From Deinandra increscens subsp. villosa (lineage: Eukaryota; Streptophyta; Magnoliopsida; Asterales; Asteraceae), in assembly GCA_039602395.1 (NCBI GenBank), contig JBCNJP010000024.1, forward strand, positions 4,318,118 to 4,382,117: 64,000 nucleotides of DNA, in the 5' to 3' direction. Of this stretch, positions 1 to 10,646 are shown piece after piece. Each line of letters starts with the position of its first letter. Within the stretch, counting starts at the first letter, position 1. A program made the position numbers and the translations under genes. The notes below the pieces were generated by a model. The model was given only the letters and a program-made list of their open reading frames with translations, was not told the DNA's origin and did not search any database.

Positions 1-249
1 CAACAGAGGGTGGCAAAATCTTATAACAGAAATACCAGGTTGAGAAAATTTTAAGTAGGGGACTTAGTGTTGAGAAAGGCGTTCCAGAATACAACCAATC
101 TGGCCGATGGAAAGTTGGAACCCAAGTGGGAAGGCCCATATTTAATTGAATCCGAAGAAGGAAAAGGGGCATACCGCTTGGTAAACATGGAAGGAGAACC
201 CCTACCACGAGCCTGGAATGCCATACACCTGAAAGCTTATTTCATGTAA
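1..249 (+). pseudogene. Ty3/gypsy pol, integrase C-terminal end (Tat/Athila branch), broken
   Basis: The plus-strand reading frame ends in the typical C-terminal block of Tat/Athila-type gypsy integrases. It contains the words PKWEGPY, GAYRL and PRAWNAIHLKAY and stops at 247-249. The same frame is open from base 1 but has a TAA stop at 52-54 inside the block before VGDLVLRKAF, so the copy is inactive. In the family this region follows the DDE integrase core and helps bind DNA. Only the last ~80 codons are inside the window. The element continues left of the window. Its 3' untranslated part (250-289) is cut by the W element at 290. The 3' end of the same kind of element probably resumes at 20174. 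Lineage is by motif recognition only. Confidence 0.8.
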
Positions 250-1545
250 GAATCTCATTGGAATCCTCTTGGAATCCCACGGATCCTAATGTGCTCGGAA
301 CGTACCTAAAAATGCTATTAAAACCTAGACCTAAACCTAGACCTAGACACACCTAAATTTTACCGAAAACCCTAAAACTGAACCGAACCCTAAGGCAAGT
401 GTACCTGTCGGATCGTAGTAAAGCTAAGGAAGACCGGGAATATCGAACCCTAAGGACACTCTAAAGACAAAGACTTAACCTAGACCTAGAAAATGGAGAT
501 ACTGAGTAATTTGGGTTTTGATTTGAGATTTGATTTGAATGAAAATTAACTAACGCAACTAACAAACGGACAACAGGAAACCTAAGAACAACCTTCAGAA
601 CAGAGAACGATACCACCTAGACTCAGAATCCTAATCACTAATGACAACTTCAATCGGTTATGACTAATCTGATGGTGGCTAGTTCACCTTTTAAGTCCTT
701 CCTAGAATGCAATCCTAACGCTCGAACAGGAGTTCACCTTGCGGGTACATCCAACCTCAACTAGACCTAACCACCCTCGAAACAATCTAAGGCACCTTAA
801 GCTAGCTGGAGCTACCATGAATTACTACGACTGACAAGAATTAGCAAGTTACCTAATTTCCTAGGGCACCCCTCTTCCGATGGCGATGTGATCCTATTTC
901 ACTAAGCAACCTAACTAACCTACCTAACTATCACCTTCCGGCTTGTCTAATTAGGGCAGCAAATTGCAATCCAATAAGATAATTATTAACTAACACAATA
1001 GTTCAAGACGTCTACTAAACCACCCTATCGCAACCAACCCTAAAGCTAGCTACTTTAGACAATTCACCTAGACCGAAAGACATTCGAAGGCAAAAAGTGC
1101 ATTAATCAACAACTATAATTCCAATCAACAATTCACATATGCATTCAATCATAGCAACCATGGAGTTTAATAGGAAAGTGCATCAATCAATTAGTCATAA
1201 AACCGAACAAAGCAATCAAAAGATCAAAATCATCAATACGAGTCTAGGTGGCTCAAAGAGTTTAGCCTACAATCATATTCAATGCAGAAAAATAAATAAA
1301 GTTTGAGTCTTTCACAGTGAACATGATGTAAACGAACAATGAACTAGAAAAACAAAAGGTAAACGAAGAACCCGGATGTCGAATTGTAAGTCAATGCTTG
1401 GTTCTATGGCTTCTCCCTTGATCCTAGCTCTTTTCTGCTCCTAAAATCGTCTCTGAATCGCCCTCTGCCGTCTGGAAGTCGAGTTATGCCGAATTGAACC
1501 CTAAAAGCGATTTTATACGAAATTTCCTTTCTCTGCGGGTTTTGG

Positions 1546-1708
1546 ACCTCCAAGCGTATCGCTTGGAGGTGTATTACGGCTAGGCGATACGCCTAGAGCT
1601 GATGTCGCGACAAAACAGTCGGTCAAACCGACTTGAGACCCTCGTTGACTTCCATTTTCCGCGCGTATCGCCTAATAATCATCAGGTCCCAGGCGATACG
1701 CCTGGGAC
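1546..1708. repeat. Cluster of perfect inverted repeats with core GCG-ATA/TAT-CGC
   Basis: Three hairpin-forming inverted repeats lie in the presumed U3/promoter part of the W LTR. Arms are ACCTCCAAGCG (1546-1556, mate ends 1570), CTAGGCG (1580-1586, mate ends 1596) and GTCCCAGGCG (1686-1695, mate ends 1708). Each has a 3-nt centre, TAT or ATA. The outer arm sequence differs while the inner GCG/CGC stays. Half sites and two further copies occur in the internal region near 4310-4440, one with a G-T wobble in the arm. The duplicate block at 17265-20173 repeats the cluster. Possible roles are transcription-factor sites or RNA/DNA hairpins; the sequence alone cannot say which. Confidence 0.75.
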
Positions 1709-1907
1709 AGCTTGTTCAGCACTTCTCTCTTTCTTTTCTTGTTCACTTCTCGCTTTCTCTCGTGGCCTCGGGAATTTACTAACACCTGAAAAACTTGTAA
1801 AACCATAAATAAAAGACTCCAAGACTAAACTTAACTAAAAACAATTAAAACAAAAACAAACCGACTCAATTAGACTCAAATACCTAACAAAAGACTTAGG
1901 AAAACCG

Positions 1908-2516
1908 GATGTGTTTGCAACACATCAGATCCTCACTACTCAAATATTACAAGGTATGTATATTAGTCCAATTTCGATACTAATCCTGTTATTTTTATCA
2001 CATGATACTGACTTAAGCATCAGAGTGGTGTTAGCTAAGCTAACACACACCCCTCACCAAGTGTTGAGTGTTTTGCAGATTTCGAGAATCCTAAATTTTG
2101 GGTATATCCCCAGTTAAAGTTAGAGGTTGGCCACCTCACCTAAGTTGAAGGTATCCTGCATACCTTCTAAGGTTTAAGAGGCTGACTCTTCTCCTAAGTT
2201 TGGGTAATCGCCAGTAGTGGATGACCCTCGCCAGGAGCGCACGTTGTCCACCAGTATGCTCAAGATGGCCGGACCAGTCCATCCCAGGGGTGGCTGAAAA
2301 TCTTGTCATTGTAGGCTGCTGGGCGGATTCTCAAGGTTTTTAACACTTACGTGTTAACTAAGGTTTAAAAGGTCTTCACCTTTTCTAAGAATCGCCAGGA
2401 GAACTCGTTATTCGCTATTAAGCGAATCCTCAAGTAATAGCAGACGTGCTATCCTCACGAATTATCTAAGGTTTATAACACCAACGTGTTATCTAAGGTT
2501 TTGGCATTTTCATGTC
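1908..2516. repeat. Array of about a dozen short stem-loops with variable stems and fixed linkers
   Basis: Successive inverted repeats have different stems: GATGTGTT 1908-1915/1919-1926; ATTAGT 1962-1967/1979-1984; GAGGT 2123-2127/2133-2137; GAAGGTA 2147-2153/2161-2167; AAGAG 2176-2180/2186-2190; TTAACAC 2340-2346/2351-2357; AAAAGGT 2367-2373/2378-2384; ATTCGCT 2410-2416/2421-2427; ATAGCA 2437-2442/2447-2452; ATAACAC 2475-2481/2486-2492; GGCAT 2503-2507/2512-2516 (one G-U). Several are separated by the near-constant linker CTAAGGTTT or CTAAGTTT. A longer module between 2205 and 2328 is closed by AATCGCCAG against CTGGGCGGATT with bulges. No reading frame explains the region. A second copy lies at 18883-19493. 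Confidence 0.8.
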
Positions 2517-2540
2517 ACTTGTGTATGGGTATATCCCCAG

Positions 2541-2765
2541 TGGCTTAGTCCCAAGTTTATCGGGCGTGTCCCCAGAATTGGCTTAGTCCCAAGTTTATGG
2601 GGCTTGTCCCCAGAATTGGCTTAGTCCCAAGTTTATCGGGCTTGTCCCCAGAATTGGCTTAGTCCTAAGTTTATCGGGCTTATCCCTAGAATTGGCTTAG
2701 TCCCAAGTTTTTCGGGCTTGTCCCCAGAATTGCCTTAGTCCCAAGCATCCCGGGTTTATCTCTAG
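2541..2765. repeat. 38-bp tandem repeat, about six copies
   Basis: Units start at 2541, 2579, 2617, 2655 and 2693, followed by a partial unit from 2731. Each contains GGCTTAGTCCCAAG and GGGCTTGTCCCC, and both words can form small hairpins. The repeat follows directly on the stem-loop array. The same repeat occurs at about 19517-19741. Short tandem repeats in 3' untranslated regions of Tat-lineage elements are known from the literature; assignment of this one to such an element is an inference. Confidence 0.85.
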
Positions 2766-3195
2766 TTTAACTCAATTTTAAAACTACTATGATTTTGCCA
2801 CAGGTATCCTCAGGGATGTTGAAAGAGGATTCCAGAATCTATCTAAATGCGCCCAAGGTAAAACCTACTTAAGGGACTATTCAGGTAATGTACTTTCAAA
2901 TTATTACATTTTATCATGCTGATTTGTGTCATGGTTTGTCAACTTACATACTTAACTTAAAGCATTTTTACTACCTTAATATTCCCGAGGAACCTGATGG
3001 GAGTCACACTTAAATATTTCAAAATTTTTCATGAACAAAATAAAAAACAAGGGGTAAACACACCATGATAAAGAAAGTCGGATACTAGTATTAACCATGC
3101 CGGAAATTCAAAAAGGGCAACTCCAGCTTCTCAGCACCCCCAAGCTTCTCCAGAGTTCCTTTCCAGGTAGCTGCATCCTAGCATTAGCAGTGAAG

Positions 3196-4690
3196 CCACC
3201 TTAAACCAGATACTAGAAAGGTCAAGTTCAACTTACTACCGAATCATATTCAGTCAAAGCAAAGGGTAATAATGATTTAAATTTATATATTTCCAACCCC
3301 CCTTAAACCAGATACTAGGATGTCCAAAGAATAACTATTATTTATATGCAAATTATTGAGCATTTATTCTCTAAACTACCATTTTTCTTCTTCATCTTTC
3401 TTTTTTTTCTTTTCCCAAATTTTTTTTATTTTTTATAATTGGTTACTTTTACCTAAAATTACCAACGGACATCACCAGAGGTGTTTTTTCACAAGGTCTT
3501 ACCCACGAAATCATACGTGAGTATTTTGCCCGCGAGATCCAGAACATCATCAGAGGTACTTACCACGGGATACTATCCTTAGTTCGTACATGAGTATTCT
3601 GCCTCTTCACTCTAATTCATTAACCAAATTATTAACTACATGCTCATTGGAAATTCTAATGACATAGGAGTATCTAGCCTAAAGGGGTCTCTTTCCTCCT
3701 AATCATCAGATTCAGAATTCCTATCACTCCTAAAATGGGAACCCACTAGCAGGCTGATTAGCATATTTATACAACAAATAAACACATAGGCAATTTAAGC
3801 TACTCCTAGGTCAGCTGGGCCTACCAACACATCATAGATTAGAAATGCTTTCCATTCAACCAAACTTATCCACATTTCCCAAATTTATTAACTAGTATTT
3901 AAGCACAAAATATACAGTCAAATCCCAGTTCCTATCATTTTCCATTTTAAAATGCAGCCAGAATCTCGGACATTTTTGAACAATTTTTCATTTTTTTTTC
4001 AACTTTTCAAAATTTTATGACTCAATAACACACCAAAAATAAAAACTGACTAAAGACTAAATACGAACGTATCCCATCCCCACACTTGAATCACACATTG
4101 CCCTCAATGTGGAATGGAATAAAAATAACGCAGAAATAAAAGCACAAAAACAAAAATAAATACAAACTAAAAATAAAACAAAATAAGTTGAAACGTGTTC
4201 ACCTGAAACTCCAGAGACTCAGCACAGCAACCAACAACGATCCATCGCACTCCGGTAAACAGAAATAAAATAAAGATTAAAAATTGAAAATTTTTCTGAC
4301 TTACCTCCTCCAGGCGTATCGCCTACAACCATGCATTTCCCAGGCGATACGCCTGGAACTGCATACAACCGGCCCGCATGAGACTTCCACGTATATCGCC
4401 TATAACCTACCAACCTCCAGGCGATACGCTTGGAACGTGATTTCCAGGGAATTTTTGGAATTTGACCCCAAAAATTTTCTATCTCTTTTTCTTCTACCAG
4501 CTCCTCCAGCAGAAATTTCCAGCCAAAACCTGCATTTTGGTCTGCACAACTTACCTTTGCCAATTTCCAAATCTCTAGAATCACCTGCAAACACCAAAAA
4601 CACAAAAACCAAAAGACGCAAAATGCACAAAAAACAACCATTGCAAAAAAAATTAAAAGACACAACTACATAATGTACAAACCGGGCACT
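3196..4690 (-). other. Noncoding 3' internal region of W (unit A)
   Basis: No credible coding sequence was found here. Landmarks are two copies of CCTTAAACCAGATACTAG (near 3200 and 3301), a pyrimidine-rich run at about 3375-3440, a second set of GCGATACGC inverted repeats (4310-4440) and, on the minus strand near 4118-4079, a run resembling the conserved GTGTGGGG signal that follows pol in Athila elements. No reverse transcriptase or integrase sequence lies between the gag-pro stop (4697) and the LTR block, so unit A is non-autonomous. Confidence 0.6.
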
Positions 4691-4696
4691 AATCAT

Positions 4697-7624
4697 TTAG
4701 CACAAAACTGAAAAATAACCTCCCAAACCATCCGGAGGCTTCGATTTCACATCTCTAGTCACAAAACTACCGGCTTTCACCCGGTTTCTACCCGCACAAC
4801 CACTAACTAACTTCCTAACCCATACAGCAACTAAATTTAGCAAATGTAAGAAGTGTTTAACCTTCCAATGCTTGTACCGACCCGGAAGAAATCTAATCTT
4901 CTCTAAAAAACTCAACTCCGGGTCATTCTCACTCAAAACCTCAGCTAACTTCCCCACACTTGGCCTAAGCACTATCCTATCATCAAACTCACCTATGTCA
5001 CCAAGTGTGGCTCTCCTACAACCCTTCTCAACTACCAAACACGCTCCAACCACTAACTCCTCTCCGGGTTCTATTAACGGGTCAAAATTATCATTCCTAT
5101 CAATTAACTCATCTAACCCCCCGGAATCCTCCCCACACTTATCCTGAACTACTCGTTCACCCTCCAACCGATTTCCAACTACCACTAGATCCTCACCTGT
5201 GACATAACTGACACAACTATCCACCATAGACATAAAAGATCCTAGAAAGTACACGGACTCGTTGTTCTTGTCACTAGACCTACCAACCTTAAACTCAACC
5301 GACTCATTCTCAACCCTCAGAGTAATTGTACCCGCAAAAACATCAACTACCGCCCGGGCCGTCCTAAGGAAAGGCCTACCTAAAATCAACGGGCAACTAG
5401 CATCATATGCATTGTCAACTACCACAAAGTCTATAGGGAATAAAAATTTATCAACTTGAACAAGCACATTTTCCACTATTCCTTTGGGCCTAACTACCGA
5501 CCTATCTGCTAACGAGATCGTCATCCTAGTCGGCTCTAACTCGCCTAATCCTAGGTGCATGAAAACAGAATATGGCATAACATTAATAGAGGCACCTAGA
5601 TCAGCTAAAGCACAAGTAACAGATGAATCACCAAAAGAGCACGAAATTGTAAATGTACCAGGATCAGTCAATTTTTCAAGCAACCTATTCTGAACTACAG
5701 CATAACAATTAGCATCAAGTGTAACATCCGAAAAATTTTCAAGCTTCTTCTTATTTGTTAACATGTCTTTTAAAAATTTAGCATACTTAGGCATTTGTTT
5801 TATGACATCAGTAAAAGGTAATGTAACCCTAAGTTGCTTAAGAAGCTCTAAAAACTGCCCATATTCACGCGCATTCTTTTGTTGAACCAAACGTTCAGGA
5901 TACGGCACATGCTTCAGGTCATCAGCTATGATTGATTTTGGCGCGAACCTCACTCTCTTCTTCTCTTTAACAGTCTCCCACTTCAGCGGCTTCTCTCTCA
6001 CTACCTCAGCCTCGACGTTTGATGCGGTACTTGCTGGCGTAACGCTCTCGTGCACCCTCCCGCCAGGCGTCTCCAACTCGATCTCCTCATCAACTGGCTC
6101 TTCATCAACTACCTCCGATGATGGTCTCTCTACAACTCTCCCGCTCCTAGTAGTGATCGCATTGACATTAGCATTGGGGTTCTTATAAGTACTACCAGAA
6201 AACTGACCCCCACGGGAAATGAGCTCCTTTAGCTGCTTCGCGATATCTCCAACCGACCTCTGCAAATCTAGGAATGAGGCTTGCTGATTCCTCAATAACG
6301 TATCATGCTCCGCCAGCTTCTTCTGTGTGGTCTCATCTCTCGCGTTCATCTGCTGCAAAATCTGCGTTTGGTTCATGACCAGCTCTGTAAGCTCCTTCAT
6401 AGTCGGCCCCTCGTTTCCTCCACCACTCTGATTATACCTCGGCTGAAAACCAGGTGGATTTCCTCCCTCTCGCCATCCTGAATTTTGGCCACTCCTCCAC
6501 CCAGACTGGAACGAATTACCGAACTGGTTTCGGTTTCCAATGTAATCCACCTGCTCAGCGGGAGCAAGCGGGCAGTCTCGGGTGTCGTGAGCGCCTCTGC
6601 ACAGCTCACATTTGGCTTTGATGTGGAATTTGATTTTTTCTAAAGCTTTGTAAATATTCTCTAACTCCCTAGGTGACATGGTTTCTGAGCCAATGTGATT
6701 GACACCCCGGGTAGATGTAGATGGTGCGAGTGATCTAGTCGGGGCCAAGGTGGCTCTCCGACCTCCGGGTGCCTGCTGTTCAGCAAGTGCGAAGCTCTCA
6801 AATAATGATTTGCATTCGTCAACAGTGAGCTTCTCCATCATATGCCCTCCAGCCGAAATATTGAAATCCTTCTGAATAGAATAAGGAAGTCCATTATAGA
6901 ACTTTTCTATGATCGCCCAGTCCGTCAACCCGTGTTGCAGACATCTACTCAGAAGGGTGTTGAATGTTTCGTAAGCAACAGAATAAGGTTCATCGGGGTC
7001 CATCTTGAAAGAGTGGATTTCCTCCTGAGTACGTGAAGCCTTGGCTGGAGGATGGTACTTCTTCAAGAATTTCGCGGTCAGATCGTCCCAGGTGGCGATC
7101 GAGTTACGCGGAAGCGTCTCAAGCCACTCGGCGGCTCGAGACGTAAGGGAAGATGGGAACAGACGCAGATAAATGATTTCGTTCGCGATTCCCGTGAGTC
7201 CGAACGTGTTGCAGATTCGAATAAAGCGGGAGATATGCGTCGGTGCATCTTCGTCCTCACGTCCATGGAACTGAATGGAGTGCGTCAAAGCGTTGATGAC
7301 GTGGGACGGAACTTGCCAATTCGCGGTGTTGGCAATAGCTGGCTGTGCAATAGCAAACCGGGCCTCGGTGACTCCGGCGCTAGCCTGCTCGTGGACGGTG
7401 CGACGTGCCGCCATAGATGAAAGATCGAGGAATGGGATGGGTTTGGTGTCGCGTGTGGTTTGTGTGGATGAAGTGGATGGTTTGGAGTGGGTGGTGGAAA
7501 TGATGAATGCCTCTAGCTCCGTGCGTAGAAGGCGAAACCACTCACGAATATTCGCGTCAGGATCAGAAAGTGGTGACAACTCAGGAGGACCTCGTGAGCG
7601 GGTGTGTGGCATAAAACGTGACAC
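4697..7624 (-). CDS. Athila-like retrotransposon Gag-protease polyprotein, 975 aa
   Basis: This single open frame encodes the structural protein and aspartic protease of element W. A retrotransposon Gag domain lies at about residues 130-245 (AAEWLETLP, FLKKYHPP, FYNGLPYSIQ). A CX2CX3HX4C zinc knuckle follows at Cys339, Cys342, His346 and Cys351, then a low-complexity Gln/Asn/Gly stretch and coiled-coil-like helix. The protease-like domain contains DLGAS with Asp675 as the expected catalytic residue and LGRPFLRTA about 100 residues later. The chosen start gives MSRFMPHTRSRG, the same N-terminus as the second copy, and lies about 150 nt from the primer-binding site. The frame ends with no RT or integrase downstream, so pol must come from another element. 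The particle would assemble in the cytoplasm. The frame is intact, unlike unit B. Confidence 0.85.
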   Translation of the reverse strand: MSRFMPHTRSRGPPELSPLSDPDANIREWFRLLRTELEAFIISTTHSKPSTSSTQTTRDTKPIPFLDLSSMAARRTVHEQASAGVTEARFAIAQPAIANTANWQVPSHVINALTHSIQFHGREDEDAPTHISRFIRICNTFGLTGIANEIIYLRLFPSSLTSRAAEWLETLPRNSIATWDDLTAKFLKKYHPPAKASRTQEEIHSFKMDPDEPYSVAYETFNTLLSRCLQHGLTDWAIIEKFYNGLPYSIQKDFNISAGGHMMEKLTVDECKSLFESFALAEQQAPGGRRATLAPTRSLAPSTSTRGVNHIGSETMSPRELENIYKALEKIKFHIKAKCELCRGAHDTRDCPLAPAEQVDYIGNRNQFGNSFQSGWRSGQNSGWREGGNPPGFQPRYNQSGGGNEGPTMKELTELVMNQTQILQQMNARDETTQKKLAEHDTLLRNQQASFLDLQRSVGDIAKQLKELISRGGQFSGSTYKNPNANVNAITTRSGRVVERPSSEVVDEEPVDEEIELETPGGRVHESVTPASTASNVEAEVVREKPLKWETVKEKKRVRFAPKSIIADDLKHVPYPERLVQQKNAREYGQFLELLKQLRVTLPFTDVIKQMPKYAKFLKDMLTNKKKLENFSDVTLDANCYAVVQNRLLEKLTDPGTFTISCSFGDSSVTCALADLGASINVMPYSVFMHLGLGELEPTRMTISLADRSVVRPKGIVENVLVQVDKFLFPIDFVVVDNAYDASCPLILGRPFLRTARAVVDVFAGTITLRVENESVEFKVGRSSDKNNESVYFLGSFMSMVDSCVSYVTGEDLVVVGNRLEGERVVQDKCGEDSGGLDELIDRNDNFDPLIEPGEELVVGACLVVEKGCRRATLGDIGEFDDRIVLRPSVGKLAEVLSENDPELSFLEKIRFLPGRYKHWKVKHFLHLLNLVAVWVRKLVSGCAGRNRVKAGSFVTRDVKSKPPDGLGGYFSVLC

Positions 7625-7794
7625 GACTCAAGAAAAAGATTAAAAGAAAAAATAAAACCTAAAAATCTAGACTCGAAACGGAAATCCTAAGACTCTAGAC
7701 ACGGAAAAACCAAAAAGACTCAAAATTTCCTAACGACGACCTAAGTTAATCTTGCTATTGCCAAGTGTCCCAGGAAACGGCGCCAAAAACTTAA
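7625..7794 (-). other. W leader with primer-binding site
   Basis: On the minus strand TGGCGCCGTTTCC (7785-7773) follows the LTR end after a 9-nt spacer. This resembles the TGGCGCCGTTGCC primer-binding site common in Athila and related gypsy elements. It fixes the minus orientation and the LTR edge at 7795. A short untranslated leader leads to the Gag start at 7624. The equivalent site at the right-hand LTR is 17243-17255. Confidence 0.8.
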
Positions 7795-8197
7795 TGTGCT
7801 CGGAACGTACCTAAAAATGCTATTAAAACCTAGACCTAGACACACCTAAATTTTACCGAAAACCCTAAAACTGAATCGAACCCTAAGGCAAGTGTACTTG
7901 TCGGATCGTAGTAAAGCTAAGGAAGACCGGGAATATCGAACCCTAAGGACACTCTAAAGACAAAGACTTAACCTAGACCTAGAAAATGGAGATACTGAGT
8001 AATTTGGGTTTTGATTTGAGATTTGATTTGAATGAAAATTAACTAACGCAACTAACAAACGGACAACAGGAAACCTAAGAACAACCTTCAGAACAGAGAA
8101 AGATACCACCTAGACTCAGAATCCTAATCACTAATGACAACTTCAATCGGTTATGACTAATCTGATGGTGGCTAGTTCACCTTTTAAGTCCTTCCTA
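7795..8197 (-). mobile_element. Truncated middle LTR of W (about 403 bp kept)
   Basis: The sequence matches 290-704 apart from a missing short CCTAGA-type repeat. It then switches directly into gag-pro sequence at the heptamer CTTCCTA (8191-8197), which is present in both parents (698-704 in the LTR, 4811-4817 in gag-pro). The rest of the LTR and all internal sequence beyond the Gag-protease C-terminus is missing at this join. Confidence 0.85.
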
Positions 8198-10282
8198 ACC
8201 CATACAGCAACTAATTTAGCAAATGTAACAAGTGTTTAACCTTCCAATGCTTGTACCGACCCGGAAGAAATCTAATCTTCTCTAAAAAACTCAACTCCGG
8301 GTCATTCTCACTCAAAACCTCAGCTAACCTCCCCACACTTGGCCTAAGCACTATCCTATCATCAAACTCACCTATGTCACCAAGTGTGGCTCTCCTACAA
8401 CCCTTCTCAACTACCAAACACGCTCCAACCACTAACTCCTCTCCGGGTTCTATTAACGGGTCAAAATTATCATTCCTATCAATTAACTCATCTAACCCCC
8501 CGGAATCCTCCCCACACTTATCCTGAACTACTCGTTCACCCTCCAACCGATTTCCAACTACCACTAGATCCTCACCTGTAACATAACTGACACAACTATC
8601 CACCATAGACATAAAAGATCATAGAAAGTACACGAACTCGTTGTTCTTGTCACTGGACCTACCAACCTTAAACTCAACCGACTCATTCTCAACCCTCAGA
8701 GTAATTGTACCCGCAAAAACATCAACTACCGCCCGGGCCGTCCTAAGGAAAGGCCTACCTAAAATCAACGGGCAACTAGCATCATATGCACTGTCAACTA
8801 CCACAAAGTCTATAGGGAACAAAAATTTATCAACTTGAACAAGCACATTTTCCACTATTCCTTTGGGCCTAACTACCGACCTATCTGCTAACGAGATCGT
8901 CATCCTAGTCGGCTCTAACTCGCCTAATCCTAGGTGCATGAAAACAGAATATGGCATAACATTAATAGAGGCACCTAGATCAGCTAAAGCACAAGTAACA
9001 GATGAATCACCAAAAGAGCACGGAATTGTAAATGTACCAGGATCAGTCAATTTTTCAGGCAACCTATTCTGAACTACAGCCGAACAATTAGCATCAAGTG
9101 TAACATCCGAAAAATTTTCAAGCTTCTTCTTATTTGTTAACATGCCTTTTAAAAATTTAGCATACTTAGGCATTTGTTTAATGACATCAGTAAAAGGTAA
9201 TGTAACCCTAAGTTGCTTAAGAAGCTCTAAAAACTGCCCATAGTCACGCGCATTCTTTTGTTGAACCAAACGTTCAGGATACGGCACATGCTTCAGGTCA
9301 TCAGCTGTAATTGATTTTGGCGCGAACCTCACTCTCTTCTTCTCTTTAACAGCCTCCCACTTCAGCGGCTTCTCTCTCACTACCTCAGCATCGACGTTTG
9401 ATGCGGTACTTGCTGGCGTAACGCTCTCGTGCACCCTCCCGCCAGGCGTCTCCAACTCGATCTCCTCATCAACCGGCTCTTCATCAACTACCTCCGATGA
9501 TGGTCTCTCTACAACTCTCCCGCTCCTAGTAGTGATCGCATTGACATTAGCATTAGGGTTCTTATAAGTACTACTAGAAAACTGACCCCCACGGGAATTG
9601 AGCTCCTTTAGCTGCTTCGCGATATCTCCAACCGACCTCTGCAAATCCAGGAATGAGGCTTGCTGATTCCTCAATAACGTATCATGCTACGCCAGCTTCT
9701 TCTGTGTGGTCTCATCTCTCGCGTTCATGTGCTGCAAAATCTGCGTTTGGTTCATGACCAGCTCTGTAAGCTCCTTCATAGTCGGCCCCTCGTTTCCTCC
9801 ACCACTCTGATTATACCTCGGCTGAAAACCAGGTGGATTTCCTCCCTCTCGCCATCCTAAATTTTGGCCACTCCTTCACCCAGACTGGAACGAATTACCG
9901 AACTGGTTTCGGTTTCCAATGTAATCCACCTGCTCAGCGGGAGCAAGCGGGCAGTCTCGGGTGTCGTGAGCGCCTCTGCACAGCTCACATTTGGCTTTGA
10001 TGTGGAGTTTGATTTCTTCTAAAGCTTTGTAAATATTCTCTAACTCCCTAGGTGACATGGTTTCTGAGCCAATGTGATTGACACCCCGGGTAGATGTAGA
10101 TGGTGCGAGTGATCTAGTCGGGGCCAAGGTGGTTCTCCGACCTCCGGGTGCCTGCTGTTCAGCAAGTGCGAAGCTCTCAAATAATGATTTGCATTCGTCA
10201 ACAGTGAGCTTCTCCATCATATGCCCTCTAGCCGAAATATTGAAATCCTTCTGAACAGAATAAGGAAGTCCATTATAGAACT
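8198..10282 (-). pseudogene. Second W gag-pro copy (unit B), 3' part, broken
   Basis: This is a near copy of 4811-6900 on the minus strand, covering the zinc-knuckle region, linker and protease. The frame carries a TGA at 9878-9876 (a Trp codon in unit A), TAG at 9688-9686 (Glu in unit A), TGA at 8621-8619 (Gly in unit A) and a 1-nt loss near 8211 giving a stop in the C-terminal tail. The protease word DLGAS is still present. The 5' part of the same gene lies at 16461-17181; the two halves were separated by insertion of the gag-only copia element at 10283. A fusion frame reading from the copia LTR into this gag (10556 to 9876) is a by-product of that insertion. Confidence 0.85.
10278..10282 (+). 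repeat. Target-site duplication GAACT (left)
   Basis: GAACT at 10278-10282 and again at 16456-16460 flanks the copia insertion. The uninterrupted site is visible in unit A near 6899 (ATAGAACTTTTC), so it is a direct empty-site comparison. Confidence 0.95.
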
Positions 10283-10632
10283 TGTTGATACCTGAAATGT
10301 GCGTCGTGTGAAGTATCGAACGAAGACCGAGTTCAAGCCAATTTAGGGTTGGCCGAACCTGGTCCGAACCTGAAGTTCGGACCGGCCGAACCTGGGGTTC
10401 GGAGGGAGTTCGGCCAGTCGGGTATAAATAGTAATTTGGTCTTTGTTTTAGTGGGTTCTGAGCGTATAAGCAAATCTTAAATGTGTGTTTCTGAGTGTGT
10501 ATTCTCTGAGTCTGATTCTGAGTGTTTACTGATTGTAATTGTTCTCGTTTGATCAATAAAGCAATCGGTTAATTACGTTTCGATGTCCGATTAGCTAGAT
10601 CGAGTAGACGATCCGATGTTCACGCATTTTCA
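10283..10632 (+). mobile_element. 5' LTR of the gag-only copia element
   Basis: It starts TGTTGATACC and ends CATTTTCA. It contains a TATA box (TATAAATAG, 10423-10431) and AATAAA at 10555-10560. Upstream of the TATA box are several copies of CCGAACCT/GTTCGG in both orientations, suited to hairpins or to repeated factor binding. No base difference from the 3' LTR was seen by eye. Confidence 0.95.
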
Positions 10633-10634
10633 AG

Positions 10635-10646
10635 TGGTATCAGAGC
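10635..10646 (+). other. Primer-binding site, initiator tRNA-Met type
   Basis: TGGTATCAGAGC begins 2 nt after the 5' LTR and is the standard primer-binding site of plant Ty1/copia elements. The leader that follows (10647-11114) is rich in TTCGGAGG-like repeats between about 10860 and 11095. Confidence 0.95.

Larger units (their letters stand above)
290..3195 (-). mobile_element. LTR-containing block A of element W (3' LTR side)
   Basis: This ~2.9-kb block is almost identical to 17265-20173. The left edge is an exact LTR terminus (TGTGCTCGG at 290, 7795 and 17265); at the two other copies it lies 9 nt from a primer-binding site, which fixes the minus orientation. A TATA box reads on the minus strand at 1511-1517 (TATAAAA). 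The right edge is unsettled. Either the LTR is about 2.9 kb, or the LTR stops earlier (a purine-rich minus-strand tract at about 1725-1745 would suit a polypurine tract) and the rest is shared internal or flanking DNA. Homology with block C ends at 3195/20173. The 5 bases left of the block (CCTAA) are not repeated after 20173, so no TSD was found. Confidence 0.75.

Noticed and set aside
1908..1926. LTR terminus ending CACA at 1924
   Set aside because: The word is one arm of a hairpin, and no primer site, purine tract or TSD supports an edge here.
2541..2765. CRISPR-like repeat
   Set aside because: Units are directly contiguous without unique spacers, in a plant retroelement.
4219..4696. Overlapping frames on both strands before the gag-pro stop
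   Set aside because: They cover inverted repeats and noncoding sequence and show no known domain; overlap on both strands suggests chance.
7052..7643. Plus-strand frames opposite W gag
   Set aside because: Shadows of the minus-strand Gag frame with no domain.
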